Shown: positions 37,913-50,000 of the stretch, piece by piece
How positions within the stretch are numbered: position 1 is the stretch's first letter
Layout: every line of letters starts with the position of its first letter
Assembly (NCBI GenBank): GCA_013398615.1
Contig: VZSR01000680.1
Span: 1,037,852 to 1,101,851 of the forward strand
DNA: 64,000 bases
DNA from: Brachypodius melanocephalos
Lineage: Eukaryota > Chordata > Aves > Passeriformes > Pycnonotidae
Reading direction: 5' to 3'
The notes under the pieces: generated by a model
Databases searched by the model: none
What the model was told of the DNA's origin: nothing
The model's input: the letters and a program-made list of their open reading frames with translations, nothing else
Made by a program: the position numbers and the translations under genes

Positions 37913-38230
37913 GACAGCGGGCAGGACGCGGTGCCACACGGGGAGACGACAGCGAGCGGCTCTCCCTGGTGCTTCCTCGGCGGCGGAGCCGGCAACTGAC
38001 GGGGAAATTTCCACTTCGGCTACCGATAAAGCGGCTCCACCTCCCCCGGCTGCAACGCGGAGCAGCTTGGGAGAGCGGGCGGAGCCGGGCACGGCCCTGC
38101 CCTCCGCCCCCCGCCCGTTCCCCTCACCTGCCCGGCCCCTGCAGCATCCGCCTTTCCCCTCGGCGCCCCGCTGTCCCCTCGGCAGCGCCCTGCCCGCCGC
38201 CGGACCCCGCCGACGCGGAGGGCATTAACA
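37240..38230 (-). promoter_or_regulatory. ETNK1: CpG-island promoter region of ETNK1
   Basis: About 1 kb of very GC-rich, CpG-dense sequence surrounds exon 1, in contrast to AT-rich flanks. It contains GC-box-like runs (for example near 38,075-38,085 and 38,105-38,117). No TATA box is evident near the start. This is typical of a broadly expressed housekeeping-type promoter. The transcription start was not located. Confidence 0.75.
37757..37912 (-). CDS. ETNK1: ETNK1 coding exon 1 (residues 1-52)
   Basis: Holds the ATG (complement of 37910-37912) with G at -3, and encodes MSNYIHVPPG through to EEVTLQ. It ends in CTGCAG followed by the donor GTACGG, phase 0. It is embedded in a CpG island, which fits a first exon. 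This start was chosen because it aligns with the conserved MANYIHVPPG start of the short mammalian form. The frame stays open upstream to 38224 but contains no ATG there. Confidence 0.95.
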
Positions 38231-38309
38231 AAGTGTGTCCGGGCGTCAAGGAATGCGGGCGAGCGGCTGATCCTAACCGGGCTTGGAGTTATCTGCTGCG
38301 GTTCATTTC

Positions 38310-38332
38310 TTTTTTTTTTTTTTTTTTTTTTT
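38310..38332. repeat. Poly(T) run beside the ETNK1 CpG island
   Basis: About 23 T at the upstream edge of the ETNK1 promoter island (poly(A) in the gene's orientation). Such tracts often exclude nucleosomes; functional relevance here is unknown. Confidence 0.85.
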
Positions 38333-40157
38333 GTCTTTAATTTGCATCCTGGAACTCCTCACCGCGTCTCCCCTTTTGTTTGGCGTGGCCCTGCGGGGCG
38401 CGCACCTGCTCGGCACCTTGATCTGCTCCTTCTACGCAGCAGTTACTTTTTTTTTTTCCCCTCCCTCTCCCTTATTTTATGCTGGAAAGCTTGATGCCTT
38501 GAAGTTATTTTAGGCGGGGAAAAACAAAATACAACAAAAAGCCCCCCAGGCTACACCACAGCTTGCACCAATCAGGTGAAAAAAAATCCCATCTTTTTTA
38601 GAAATATTTTGACCCTCCCGTTAATAGTCCTACAAGTACTTGCCTCCTTTCACATCCTATCTTCCCACTTAGGAAATATTGAACAAGAAGTTCTGTAAAA
38701 ACATCTGAATTGAGTTAGACGAAGACACAACTATGCAAACAGAGTTATGGTCGGGGTCTCCCCCGAAGAGCTGTTACTCTAAAACAGACCCGGGTCAGGG
38801 GATCTTTAATCTCAGTATTCTTTTCTGTCTAAACTTTGATTCAGACCAAGTATGTAAAATCTTCAGAGCCTGTAATCTGTGAGAGGTCAATAAAGAAATT
38901 TTCCTTCTACTGTATTTTAAATTAAAGTTTAGTGTCTCTTGGATTATGTTATTATTGTAAATATGTTATTCTACATTAATAGGATTTTTCTATCAAGCAT
39001 TAAAGGGGAAAGAATATCAGGATCTGAATCAAATTTCAGATGCCATAAAATTTTGCCCATTTCTTCCATTAGCCCATTTCACTTTTTCTTCTTTGGAAGT
39101 AAGGATATTTTGAACTATAAATGCTTTGAAAAAATAGATTTCTTTTAACACATTCGCCTTCATACACTGTTTAGCCCTAGAAGTCAATATTACCATAGAG
39201 GTATGGTATCACTCTACCAGATCAAGCATGTGATTCATAGTGGCCTCTGCTTCTGCTTAGGCAGTTTGGTAGATGATAAACTAAGGTTCATTTATAGATC
39301 AAGGCCAAAGAGATATTTTGTTGAAATAAAATATGAAAGGTTGAATGATCCAGCTTCCAAATGTTAATTTTAACAAGAACTGGTCTAAGTAGAGATTCAA
39401 TCTTGCTAATGCTGAGAATAATAAATACATCTACCAGATGGTTTCAGCTATTAACTCTTAGGAGCCTTGTGAATTTGGCCAACACTGATTAGATTTTCAT
39501 GAGTTGTTTATGGGTGTATTTTTAACACAAAATGGAGAGGTTGGAGAAGTTATGGTGCTTAGATTGTTTGGGAATGATGAGAGCTGAAGTTTTGCATACT
39601 AAATATTTACAAAGTACATGAAAGAACCTTGAACACTTAGGCAGTGGCACTCTCATCTTTCTGGTCATGGTATAAAGACACATCCTTTTGGCTTGTCCTC
39701 ATGGTGCATTGGGAATTCTTAATTCCTGGGTTTAAAAAGAAATTTCATTTTTCTTAATTCCTGTTATTTTAAACAATACAAGTTACAGTTAGCTACTCCC
39801 CTGGTTTCCTTCCCTTTTTACCTTTTGTTTCCCACAGGCATCTGCTGTGTTCAAATCAAACCCTCCAAAAAAGTGTTTTCTCTTAATGCTTGATAGATTT
39901 GCAGGTACACCACACCAAACTAAACTCATTCCAAGGCTGGTGAGAGACGTTCACAACAAGGCACTGAAGAAAAGGAGGTTTTGCTTCTCTCCCAGGCCTA
40001 TGTTCTACCAGGCAGCCTGTCTGACCTGCTTATCCTCCTTGTTCTGCCATTCTCTTTTCTTTTTCTGCTAATCAGGAACCAGGTTGTGCCATTTAATTTA
40101 TTTCTACACTTTTCACCTTGCCTTTATGTCAGTGCTGGATGCTTTATAAACGCTTGG

Positions 40158-40216
<59 letters not shown>

Positions 40217-43200
40217 AAGGCATAAAGAGCAACATCAGGATCAGAACCAGTTTTAACTTCCCAGGTGCAGTTTACCTGGCTGCTTTCCAAAGCCAGTAAT
40301 TCAGTAATTGCTTCAGAAGGACTCATTGCATACATGTGACTAGAAATAGGATCCCTTCTAGCCATAATTAATTTTAATAGCATTTTGCATAGTAGTGTTT
40401 CAAAATGTTTTATATTGTCCTAATCTCACAAATTTAAAAAAAAAAAAAATCTGAATCATCAGAAGTTTGCCATTAGACCAGACAGTGGGCTTGGACATAA
40501 TTTTCCAACTTCCAGTCCTGTCCTTTGATCTCAGCATTTCTTCAGTGCATTCAAGCATATCATTTCTGTTCATTGTCCCATGTGTATTATTTGTGTCAGG
40601 ATGAATCACATCTCTGTACACATGGTTTGAAACTGTAAGTCAGCCCTTATATATTTATTTATTATATTACTTTTTGAAGTGTCTGGTGGCCTAGCATCCA
40701 TCCAGCAGCATCCAACAGCATCCTAGCAACAATTCTTGACACATAAAGTTGATAATTCTGTCATGTTTATTGTATTCTGTAAACAGATCTTGTTTTAATC
40801 TCAGGGGAGATGAGCTTGAAATAGATTATTTTATGAAAATCTTGACAGCTTAGAAATTTCTTGAAGATGGATACTGCTTGGTATGTTGTTGAAATGGTAA
40901 GAAGTGCAAGTTTTGTGCAAGTTGCTTGATACAATGATAGGTTATAGCTTTTTCAAGTATATTTTGAAAGCTATATGAGACAGAGTAAAAAGCCTCAAGG
41001 CTCATTGCAGTTTTACAGCTTGATTTTCTAGTGAGTTCCCAATTACTGACACTCATTTAACACATTCCACATGATAACCTAGTTCCTGTCTAAGTCCTTT
41101 TTTCCAACATGGGAGTGGTGTGGTGCATAATGTAACACGGCAGCAGATGTGATTACAGGTGAGAGGTTTCCAGCTCCTTCAGCTGTTTAGGGTTTCACAT
41201 GGAAATCTCAGAAGTTTCTAGAGGAAGCCTAGACATCTGTGCAAATGGGCTTGGTTACCTCCAAGGTCTCTCCAGATGAATGCCCCAGAGCCTTTCCTCT
41301 GTGCTGTCCCTGGCTCCAAATCCATGAACTGTATGCAAATAGTTACCCAAACTAAATAAACCCCTTACCCAGGCCTGTAAATCAAACTCAACACCAGGGG
41401 AGACAAAACCTGCTTAAACCTGCCTAAGTCAGTAGGACCAAAGGCATGCTTACACTTAAGCAGGTGCTAAATCAAAACGAGCAGCTTAGAAAGGAATTCT
41501 GCAGTTTCTCCATTTTCTCCTTGCTGTAGGTTTGTTTAGGGCTATTTGTAAAACAATATAGCCACTGAGTTAAAAGACAGAAGAAAAAATCTTCATATCA
41601 GTTACACTACTCAAAAAATACCTGTACAAAAATAGGGATTAAACAAAGCAACACAAAATCCTAATTAAGGCCAGTGCAGTATTCATTTTAATAGATAAAG
41701 CTGTAGTTGAAGAGTAGTTAGAAGTTGACTGATCCTTGACTAAACTTGAACTCTACATGTGTCCAATGATTTACCATATCCTGGTGTTTTTCTCAAGGGC
41801 AACAAGTACACATATTGTGTAAGCATCCAAAAAGAGTCTACTTCAGCAGACTTAAAATCTCTTGCATTCAAGAATAAATTCACCTGCAACAACCCAGGAG
41901 GAGGAGTGGAATGGCTTTTGTACTTTCTAGAAATTTATGCATTTCTAACATTTTATTGACTAATCAAACATCCTCCTACAAGGGAAAGTTATAAACATCA
42001 GCAATTTAAAACACAGTTTGTGAGGATGACAATATCAAGTATGCATTTAAATGTCATGCAAGCTGTAAAAGAAGCCTAGAATACTTTTTTCCCTCTTTCT
42101 GAGGTACTATCAGAATGTCATTGTGTTTTCTCTAGTGAAATCTCTAATCAATTTTACAGTACAAAGAGGGGCAGAGAGGAGATGGCTGAACTAAATGAAA
42201 ACAATTAAAAATTGTGTAGGGGATTATCTTGAGGGACTGAGAGCATGGTTGTCACATATAAATGACTGCCACTTTACATCCAACCTGAATCAATGAGAAA
42301 GAAGAGAGAAGCCTCATGCCCTTTTTGGTGCCCCTGTGTGCACCTTTTCTCTAGGTCTTCCAACCTTGTTCACAGCCCATTTCCTACAGAATTAAGGTGA
42401 ATGTGATCAGATTTTGTGTCTGCCCTCCATTAATGATTTAAGAAGGAGCAACTTTAGAATTTCACTAGGCCATCAAATACTAAAGATAGTTTTAAATCCT
42501 ATAATTGGGAATTACTGAACAGTTGGAGCCTACAATCTGTAGGTCATCATCTCAGGCTGCTTTTGAAAGCCCTACAGATTATTATTATTATTGTTTTCAG
42601 GATTACTTTATTTTTCACCTTAGAGATTTTATTTACTCCCAAGGCATTGATTCTCAGGGGGTTGGCAAGTATCGTGGGCACAAGAGAAGAACAGCTCAGA
42701 ACAGCCTGATATTTAATCATAGGCTGTAAATATCTTTTACAAACTTGTCTGTTTGCAACTGTTGCTAAGCATAGAAAATTACTAAATTAGTCAGCTTCAT
42801 TTATATTTTTCTTAAGTGAGATCTTGCAATATTAGTTAAATTACATTTCAGGTTTAAAAATAATAAAGCTATTCCTCTTGGAAAAGTAAAACAATATTAC
42901 GATAGAAAAGAAATAAAATATAATAAAATGTTAGCAAGTATACCAAAGGTAAAGGGCTAAACTTTTCCCAATTCTCTATCTTCCCTTCCATGGGGCTATA
43001 GAGTTCAACACCCGCAGGAAGCACAGAAGACTGCAGGGGAAGGGAATTTCTTCCCTGGCTCCTGCAGCTTGGACAACCAGCATTAAGCAACCAGGAGGGT
43101 AATCAAGGAGAAAGCTATCAAGAACATTGTGTTTTACTAGGATTTCCCAGTGCTAGTGTAATTCAGAGTTTAAGTTTTATCCAAACATCCTGGAAGAGAA

Positions 43201-46200
43201 CTGGAGGTCTCACTGCAGTGCGAGCAACAGATAATCTTTACTGGCTTTCCTAGATTCTGGTTCTTTCTCCTCTTCCCTTAAAATATTTTGAATTGTGTAG
43301 CAGATCCAACTCTGCAGTCTTTGCGCTTGAAGGTGTGACACACCAGCGAGGTTTGTGATTTTTTGAATCCACCAAGCTTTTAACATGTGAAAAGCAAAGA
43401 ATATTCATTCTGGCTTCCTCAGCCCTCCCCCACCCCAAAGCAGCAGAAGTGTGGAGCCATGCCTCTGATTCCTTCTGGCTCACTGGAATTTTGCATTTCT
43501 ATGTCAGCTGGGCCTCCCTGCCCGCAATCCTTGAAGGCTGAGATCCACCCAGAGTGCAGAGAAAATCCTGTGCAAGCAATTGCAGCTGCAGCGTTTGGTC
43601 TCTCTGTGATCCGCTTATCTATTGCTTATGTTATTCTGATAGTTACATTGTCATCTAGATTTTAAGTTTCTAAATGAGGAGAATTTTTGTTTGGAAGATA
43701 CCGTTTTCCCTGGTATTTGTTACAATTGGCTGTGCTCGAGTATGTCAGGAGCTTAGTCAGCTGTTCCTGCAACTGAGACTTGTTTTTCTTCTTTTTATCC
43801 CTTTCATCCAGTGGAAAGTTTCCTGCTGCTCTCCCTACTGATATTTGATATCCTATCTCCAACTGATGTACATATTTAACTTTTAAAGAACAGCATGTCA
43901 GCTAGCTTTGCTAATTAAGGCTCTTTCTGGGGTTTGTATAGTTTTTTGTTTTGGTTTTTTTTTTTTTTTTTTTTTGAAAGATTATTTTGGAGTATTATTT
44001 CTCAGAGGAATGACTTTTTCTAATCCAGCTCCCTTTTCTAACAATAGTAATTACCAAAAACCCCCCACCACTTGATCATGCTTTGTAGCAATGTACTTAT
44101 TTAATCTTCAGCATTAAAGGAATGCTTAGAGGGAGCAAAGCAGCCAGTCAGCAGCTTTTCTGAATGTCTGCTACAACTCATTATAATGCAAAAAAGTAGG
44201 GAACTGGAGAGATTTGTTTTTAGTTTCTCTAGAAGTGTTTTACATTCTAACAGCATTCCTGATAATCATCTTTCCCTCTCCATTTTTTTAAACAGGAAAT
44301 TATCTTCCTGGCCCCACCAGCAACTACTTACAGTGGAGAGCAAGAGTGGGAAGCCATTAATATATAGTTATTGATCATGTTATCAAAGTATATTACTAAG
44401 AGAAAGGCTAAAAGCTGTCCACTGATTTTTTTTATGATGACTAAATGACAAAAATGCTTCCACACCATTCAGTGAACACTGAAGTCCCTGCTTACATTTA
44501 CAAAGTATTTGTTTCCCACTGTCTTAGGGAACAGGAAGCTGCAAGTGGTAAAAACCCACAAGAACACAAAAGCAGGAGTAGTGAAGGAATATTAGAAGGG
44601 TAGATTGACTGATGCCATCACCTGATGGATTAATTGCCCAGATTTATGTATTTAGAAACCTTCAATGCTGTTCATAGACCCTCAGTGGTGGACAAGTGGA
44701 ATTTGTGAGATGGCAGCTGTGGGACAATCACTTCTAGTGCAATAAATCGTTGTCTTCCTTTGCTTTGCTAAGTTGCATAAAGTCATTGGTTCAAGGTCAA
44801 ATTCTGTGTCATTCTTAAAGTGTCCCCAAACCAGCTCTGACATAGCCTTTCTTACAAGGCAGCACCACAGTGTGATGAAGGAAGTAGAATAAACCCAGAT
44901 ATCTGAACCTTCAGAATCTACTTTTTTTTAAAAAATCACTTTTAAAATACCCTTGATGAATTTAAGGTCACAGCTTATTGGTAGTTCCCTTTCTGCTGGT
45001 CAGGGATTTACATTTCCTTCACCAAGAAGGACAACCTTCCTGACATGAAATTTGATGCCAAAACCTAAACTTCTGGTGAAAACTGTTTTCCCTATAATAA
45101 CATTTCCCTTGCTTACTCTTTTATAAAGCAAGTTCCATAATTGGTTCCAGAAATATTCTGGGCTTCTGCTCCTCTCTGGTGTATTTGAATTTGCCCTTTT
45201 TATCTTTGTGGTGTTTTTCAGCATTCTTTCCTCAGCTAGCTGTTCAAATTTGATCCTCGTAATTCACTGGATGTTTTCATTTAAAAAATAGGAAAAAAAA
45301 AGAAAAAAAAAAGGGGCGGGGGCTTCTCTTGGATAGAAAAGATCATAAATAAGGGGTTTTACCTGCTGAAAAGAGCCTTGCAAAATCTGAATTTCATATG
45401 GGGAGGATCACAGAGTAGAACACAAATACAAGAACAAAGCACACTTTTGATGCAGCTGCTGAAACCATAAAGATCAGAAAAAGGTTAGAAAATGAAATGT
45501 AATTAGTACAGGGTTTGGGGGTTTTGAATCCTGTATTGGGAAATAAAACCTTAATTGGGTGGGGGAGATGGTAGAAAAGCTGCATGACAGAGAACCTTCG
45601 GCTTGAAGTTCAAGAAGCAGCTGAAATAGGCACAGAAGCAGCCATGGAGAAGCACTGCTCATGTCTATAACCCTCTTTTACAAAACCACAAAGGTAATTC
45701 CAGTTTTACATGAGGAAAAGGTGTTCCATGTGAACACAAGGTGAGTGAAAGCAGTACAGGCATTTAAAAAATAAGATAAGCTGTTTCCATAGGTATAGTC
45801 TATGGAAACCTTTTCCAAAATCTAACCATTGCTTCTGTGACCCTTATCAGCAAAACAGGGAATTCATGCAATAAAATTTATGTCCAATGAATTCAGAATA
45901 AATTAAAGAAAGGCATTTTTAGATGAGATAGGCATATAGAAAATAGTGCTTCGGGCAGTTTAGGTAAATTTTGTGGCTGAATAATTTTAGAGCTGATAGT
46001 AATACATGCAGTTATTGCACATACCAAGTTAAGGGTAATTAAGATAAGGGTGATTAAATCTCATTCTCATATAGTATGAATTAAATTGTCAAAAGTCAGG
46101 AGGGAATGTTTTCTTCCAAACTTTTTATTGCACATATTTTTAGGGAATATTAAAATATGTTCACCTGTTTTTGGAAGCCTCTGCTTCTTGGATATAGCTG

Positions 46201-46744
46201 GTAATAGAGGAGTGGATCACTGATATCATCTGGCATTAGATTATTTTTGGTATCTGTGGTGGAAAGCCACCAGGTCTGCAAACACACCTCTGCAGAAATT
46301 TGCAGTGAGAACCATATATTGCATTGTGTATGTATTCAAAAGGATGCTGAAATATTCATACATTTAATATGTATTAATTTTCCTGGTTTGGTGTTCTGTA
46401 AGAGCTAGAACCTTTTCCTACATTGAGTATTCAGAACAAGCACTGCTGCACATTGGCGAGGAGATCTGAGGGAAACAGTGTCCTGTCACCAAGGCTTTCT
46501 GCTGCCTTAATGAGCTCCCCAGCCCTTCAGGGGCTGCTGAGAAATCCAGGTCCCCAGAGGGATAATTCTCAGTGGGTTTTTTTCATGCACAAGCCCAGCA
46601 TCAACTGGTACTGCATGCACAGAACACACATAGATTAGGTTTTAGTTTCTGTACCTCTGTTTTAATAACTGCACTGTGAATGGGCATTGCTCTGTTTTTA
46701 TAGACTTGTCTGGTTCACTAATACGATACACTCGTCAAAAAGGC
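38333..46744. other. Intergenic between ETNK1 and C2CD5, proximal part
   Basis: No gene found. Contains the 57-nt poly(A), a T-rich run near 43,957-43,975 and an A-rich run at 45,288-45,312. Short open frames show no recognised protein family. Confidence 0.55.
40158..40214. repeat. Uninterrupted poly(A) tract of 57 nt
   Basis: 57 consecutive A, 2.2 kb upstream of the ETNK1 start. No recognisable retrocopy body precedes it and no clear target-site duplication flanks it. It may be an expanded homopolymer, and its length in the assembly is unreliable. Confidence 0.95.
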
Positions 46745-47030
46745 AGAAGGAATCCCAGGATGTATTAGAAAAGGGTTACAGCAGGGATTACCTGCAAATC
46801 CAGAGGCACATGGGGTAAAGAAGCAGGGGGACTGTAGAACAAACACTGTTGAGACCTCATCTGAAACACCATGTCCAATTCAGGTCTCACACATTAAAAA
46901 ACAAACCAGAAAAACAAAACCAGTACAGACAAAGGATAATATCATAATAAAGTAAATGGAGACTCTCACTCTCTTGTAAGAGAAGCCTGTAGCTTGGCTA
47001 GTTCCACCTAGTACCAGAAGAGCTGTGTGT
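46745..47030 (+). mobile_element. Degenerate old CR1-type LINE fragment
   Basis: AATCCCAGGATGTATTAGAA, then TGAGACCTCATCTGAAACAC, CATGTCCAATTCAGGTCTCA and a TAAGAGAAGCCTGTAGCTTG-like block follow the order of the CR1 ORF2 C-terminal region. Many indels are present, including an A-rich insertion. Confidence 0.55.
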
Positions 47031-50000
47031 GCACAAAACCATTCATCACAAGTTTCTGCACAGATGTATCCTGAAGGCAAAATATACATTTAGGCTGTAA
47101 AACAACATTAGTGTACAAAAAGTACATCAGGCATAAACTGATACTGGAGTTCTAGCTGGAAATATCTAATCGTGCACAGAGGTCCTAAAACAGACTTCAA
47201 ATATGAGCAATGGGGACAAGAAATGTCTCAATTTAAAAACAACAATGACAACAGACCACCACAAAAACACACACATACAAAATAAACCAAAACAAACAAA
47301 AAAAACCAAAACACCCCAACCAAACAACAAGCATAATTAAATCAAAAGAATCCTAATCACTCTGTCTTCTTTGAGACTGAATCAAAAATAGCAGGCTTCT
47401 TAATGCTGGCTAGTGTAACATCTGTAAGGAATACCAGACATTCCCAGGAATGCTAGAGCTGTACTTTATATTCAGCATCCCAGCATTTTCAGTTGTTGCA
47501 ATTTGGAATGAGGAGGGTTATGCAGAGAAGCCTAACTCAGTGTACAACCAGCCCACCCCCGGGTAAGAGTTTTGATGCTTCTGTGCCTCTGACCATATGG
47601 TATAACAGAATTATCCTTTTTCCAGATTACTTTTTAGCTGCACCAATTTCAACTACCTGATGTTGTTCATCACAATTTAGATACTGCCAGTTAACAAAGC
47701 TGTGAGTGAGGATTACATTTTACTACATAACAAAGTAATTTTCAGTGGCTGTGTGGAAAAAAAGTCTACCACCACAAATAGAAAATGAAAATGACACATA
47801 TCTGGTTTATGAGGTGAAGTTTCCCTTTCCTCTGGGAGTCAGTATCACAGAGAGATTTGAAATACAACTTCTCTAACAGCCTGCTCTGATAACACAGACT
47901 TGCTTAGAGGCTAGGAAAGATCAGAGCTGCAAAACCTGCGTCTGAAAGACTGAGCTGTTACTTCTCTGTTGCAAGCAGATAACAAAAAGTGTCCATGGAA
48001 ACCATTTTTATGCTTATCTAACAATCCCTGAGCAGAAAAAGCCTTGGAAGATGTGAATTACAAAGGACAGGCCAATATGGCAGGGGGGAGTCATCATCCT
48101 TTTCACACTTTTTTACTGGTTCCCCACCTTGGTAGCATCAATCCCAAAGATATTTTTATCTTAGTTCTCCCCCATGTTCTCATCTGCCTAAAGCACCACG
48201 CTCAGAGGAATATCAGAGTCCAAGACAGTTGAACAGTGTGTGTGTGCATGTCAAACACTTCATAACACATCCATGAGAATTCCTACTCTGGATAATTAGC
48301 CAGACACTTGGAGCAGAGTTTCCCCTTGGCCTTAACTCAGCTCTTGGACTGTCAATAATCTGACTACACCAACTACCCACCCCACGTAGGTGGTTACACA
48401 TAAATTCAAATCTACCTGCAGTACAACTAATGTATGGGGATAGTTCACATGTTGTCTTATCTCAGAGACAGCTAAAAACCAAAACCAAGCCCTACATGCA
48501 CGTGTTTATTAATCAAGATTGTACGTGGCAGATATTCAAGAAAAACATTTCAAATGTTATCTGAAACAGTTTGTGCTTTTCTAAACTTGAAGATCAGTGC
48601 TATCAAGCTGTTTCCCCACACCTGCCAACAAAAACGAGGTTAAAACAATATTAGATCTGTCTTAATTTCAAAACAATCCTCCAGAATTAAGTGAAGGCTG
48701 ATGAAGTGATTAATCTATTGATTTGAAGCACTGAAACTTAACACGGTGCTTTGAGATAATCTCTGGCGTAAATGGAAAATCACTGGAAAGGAAAGCCACA
48801 GATAAAGTAGGAAACTCCATGTTAATTCTTCGGATTTGGAATTGGGCCCTCACACAGATCACAGCTATGTTTTGTAACAAATTCTTGGAATGGTTGGTTG
48901 GAACGGTTTGCAAACTGATCACATTTCTTCACTGGAGGGTTCAGCACTCACAGCAACAAGATCAGGGAGCCCAGAAGGTTTTCATACTACTGAAAAGCCA
49001 TCTGTAAAATATCTCAATCCTAGTGTGTAAAATTATGACACAAATTAAGTGAACATGTTCAAAAATGAGGAGGGATGTACTGGAATATTTTTATTCCTCC
49101 TTGCCTTTCTTAGACTGCTAAAATTAGCAAAGGATGGTCTGTTCTTAGTCCTTATATTATTAACAGCAAGACAGTGGAGATCTTTCTTACTCCAAGAGCC
49201 TAAATTGTAGGATACAGCTCTTACAGGATGGCAGTCATATACTTGTGTACATGAAAACTCCCAGCTACTGCAGAGAGGAATATTTTTTTTTGTTACTTCT
49301 TAAAATACAGTAGTGTGTCTTCTTATTTTGGTTTAATATTAGTTTATTTTTAATTTTGGTAGAATTTTCCCAGCTGCTAGGTGCTTTGGTGCTAGGAAGA
49401 TGCAGAGTCATTTTGCAGAATTCTTCTGTCTAATTAAGCAATTTACTCAGCAAGTGTTTCTGAACTCGCGCTGTTCATAACAACCTTGGCTAAGAAAATC
49501 AAAGTAGCATCTCACTCAGCTGCTATCAAGAAATAATTCCAAGGTGATGACCATAATTCTTCCATACATAAAAGCAGAGAAAGGCAGCACAGGCCTGATG
49601 AATGAGAATTTTTGTGCTTTGAAGGGAGTCAGAAGACCCTGTCCTCGCATTTCAAAAGCCCCATAAATTTCTGTTAACAGGGTCAAATGCAGCAGTGGAG
49701 ACAGTTCTGCCTGGAATGAATTAAGGCAGTACTCAAAGAGCAAGCATTGATGATAGGTTTCTCCTTTACCCAGCTTTTACTGGACAGGAGATTTTACTTG
49801 AGAATTAAAATGGTAAGTAGTTTGAGTTTGAAAGTGAACTAGATCAATTCCTCTTGGATAATAAGGAATGATCAGTATGAAGACCATCTATCTTCTTTCC
49901 ACTGTACATAATTCAGTTGTACGAATCCATGGCAATATACAAATTCGGTTTTTAAAAGGTTTGTGGGGTTGTCCTGCAGTTCTTGATCTTTTCAGCTTTG

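Noticed and set aside
37279..38340. Several open frames of 100-220 codons on both strands around ETNK1 exon 1
   Set aside because: CpG-island sequence has few stop codons. Only the frame containing MSNYIHVPPG is supported; its downstream continuation past the splice donor is intron.
40144..40383. Poly(Phe)/poly(Lys) open frames
   Set aside because: Created by the 57-nt poly(A) tract.
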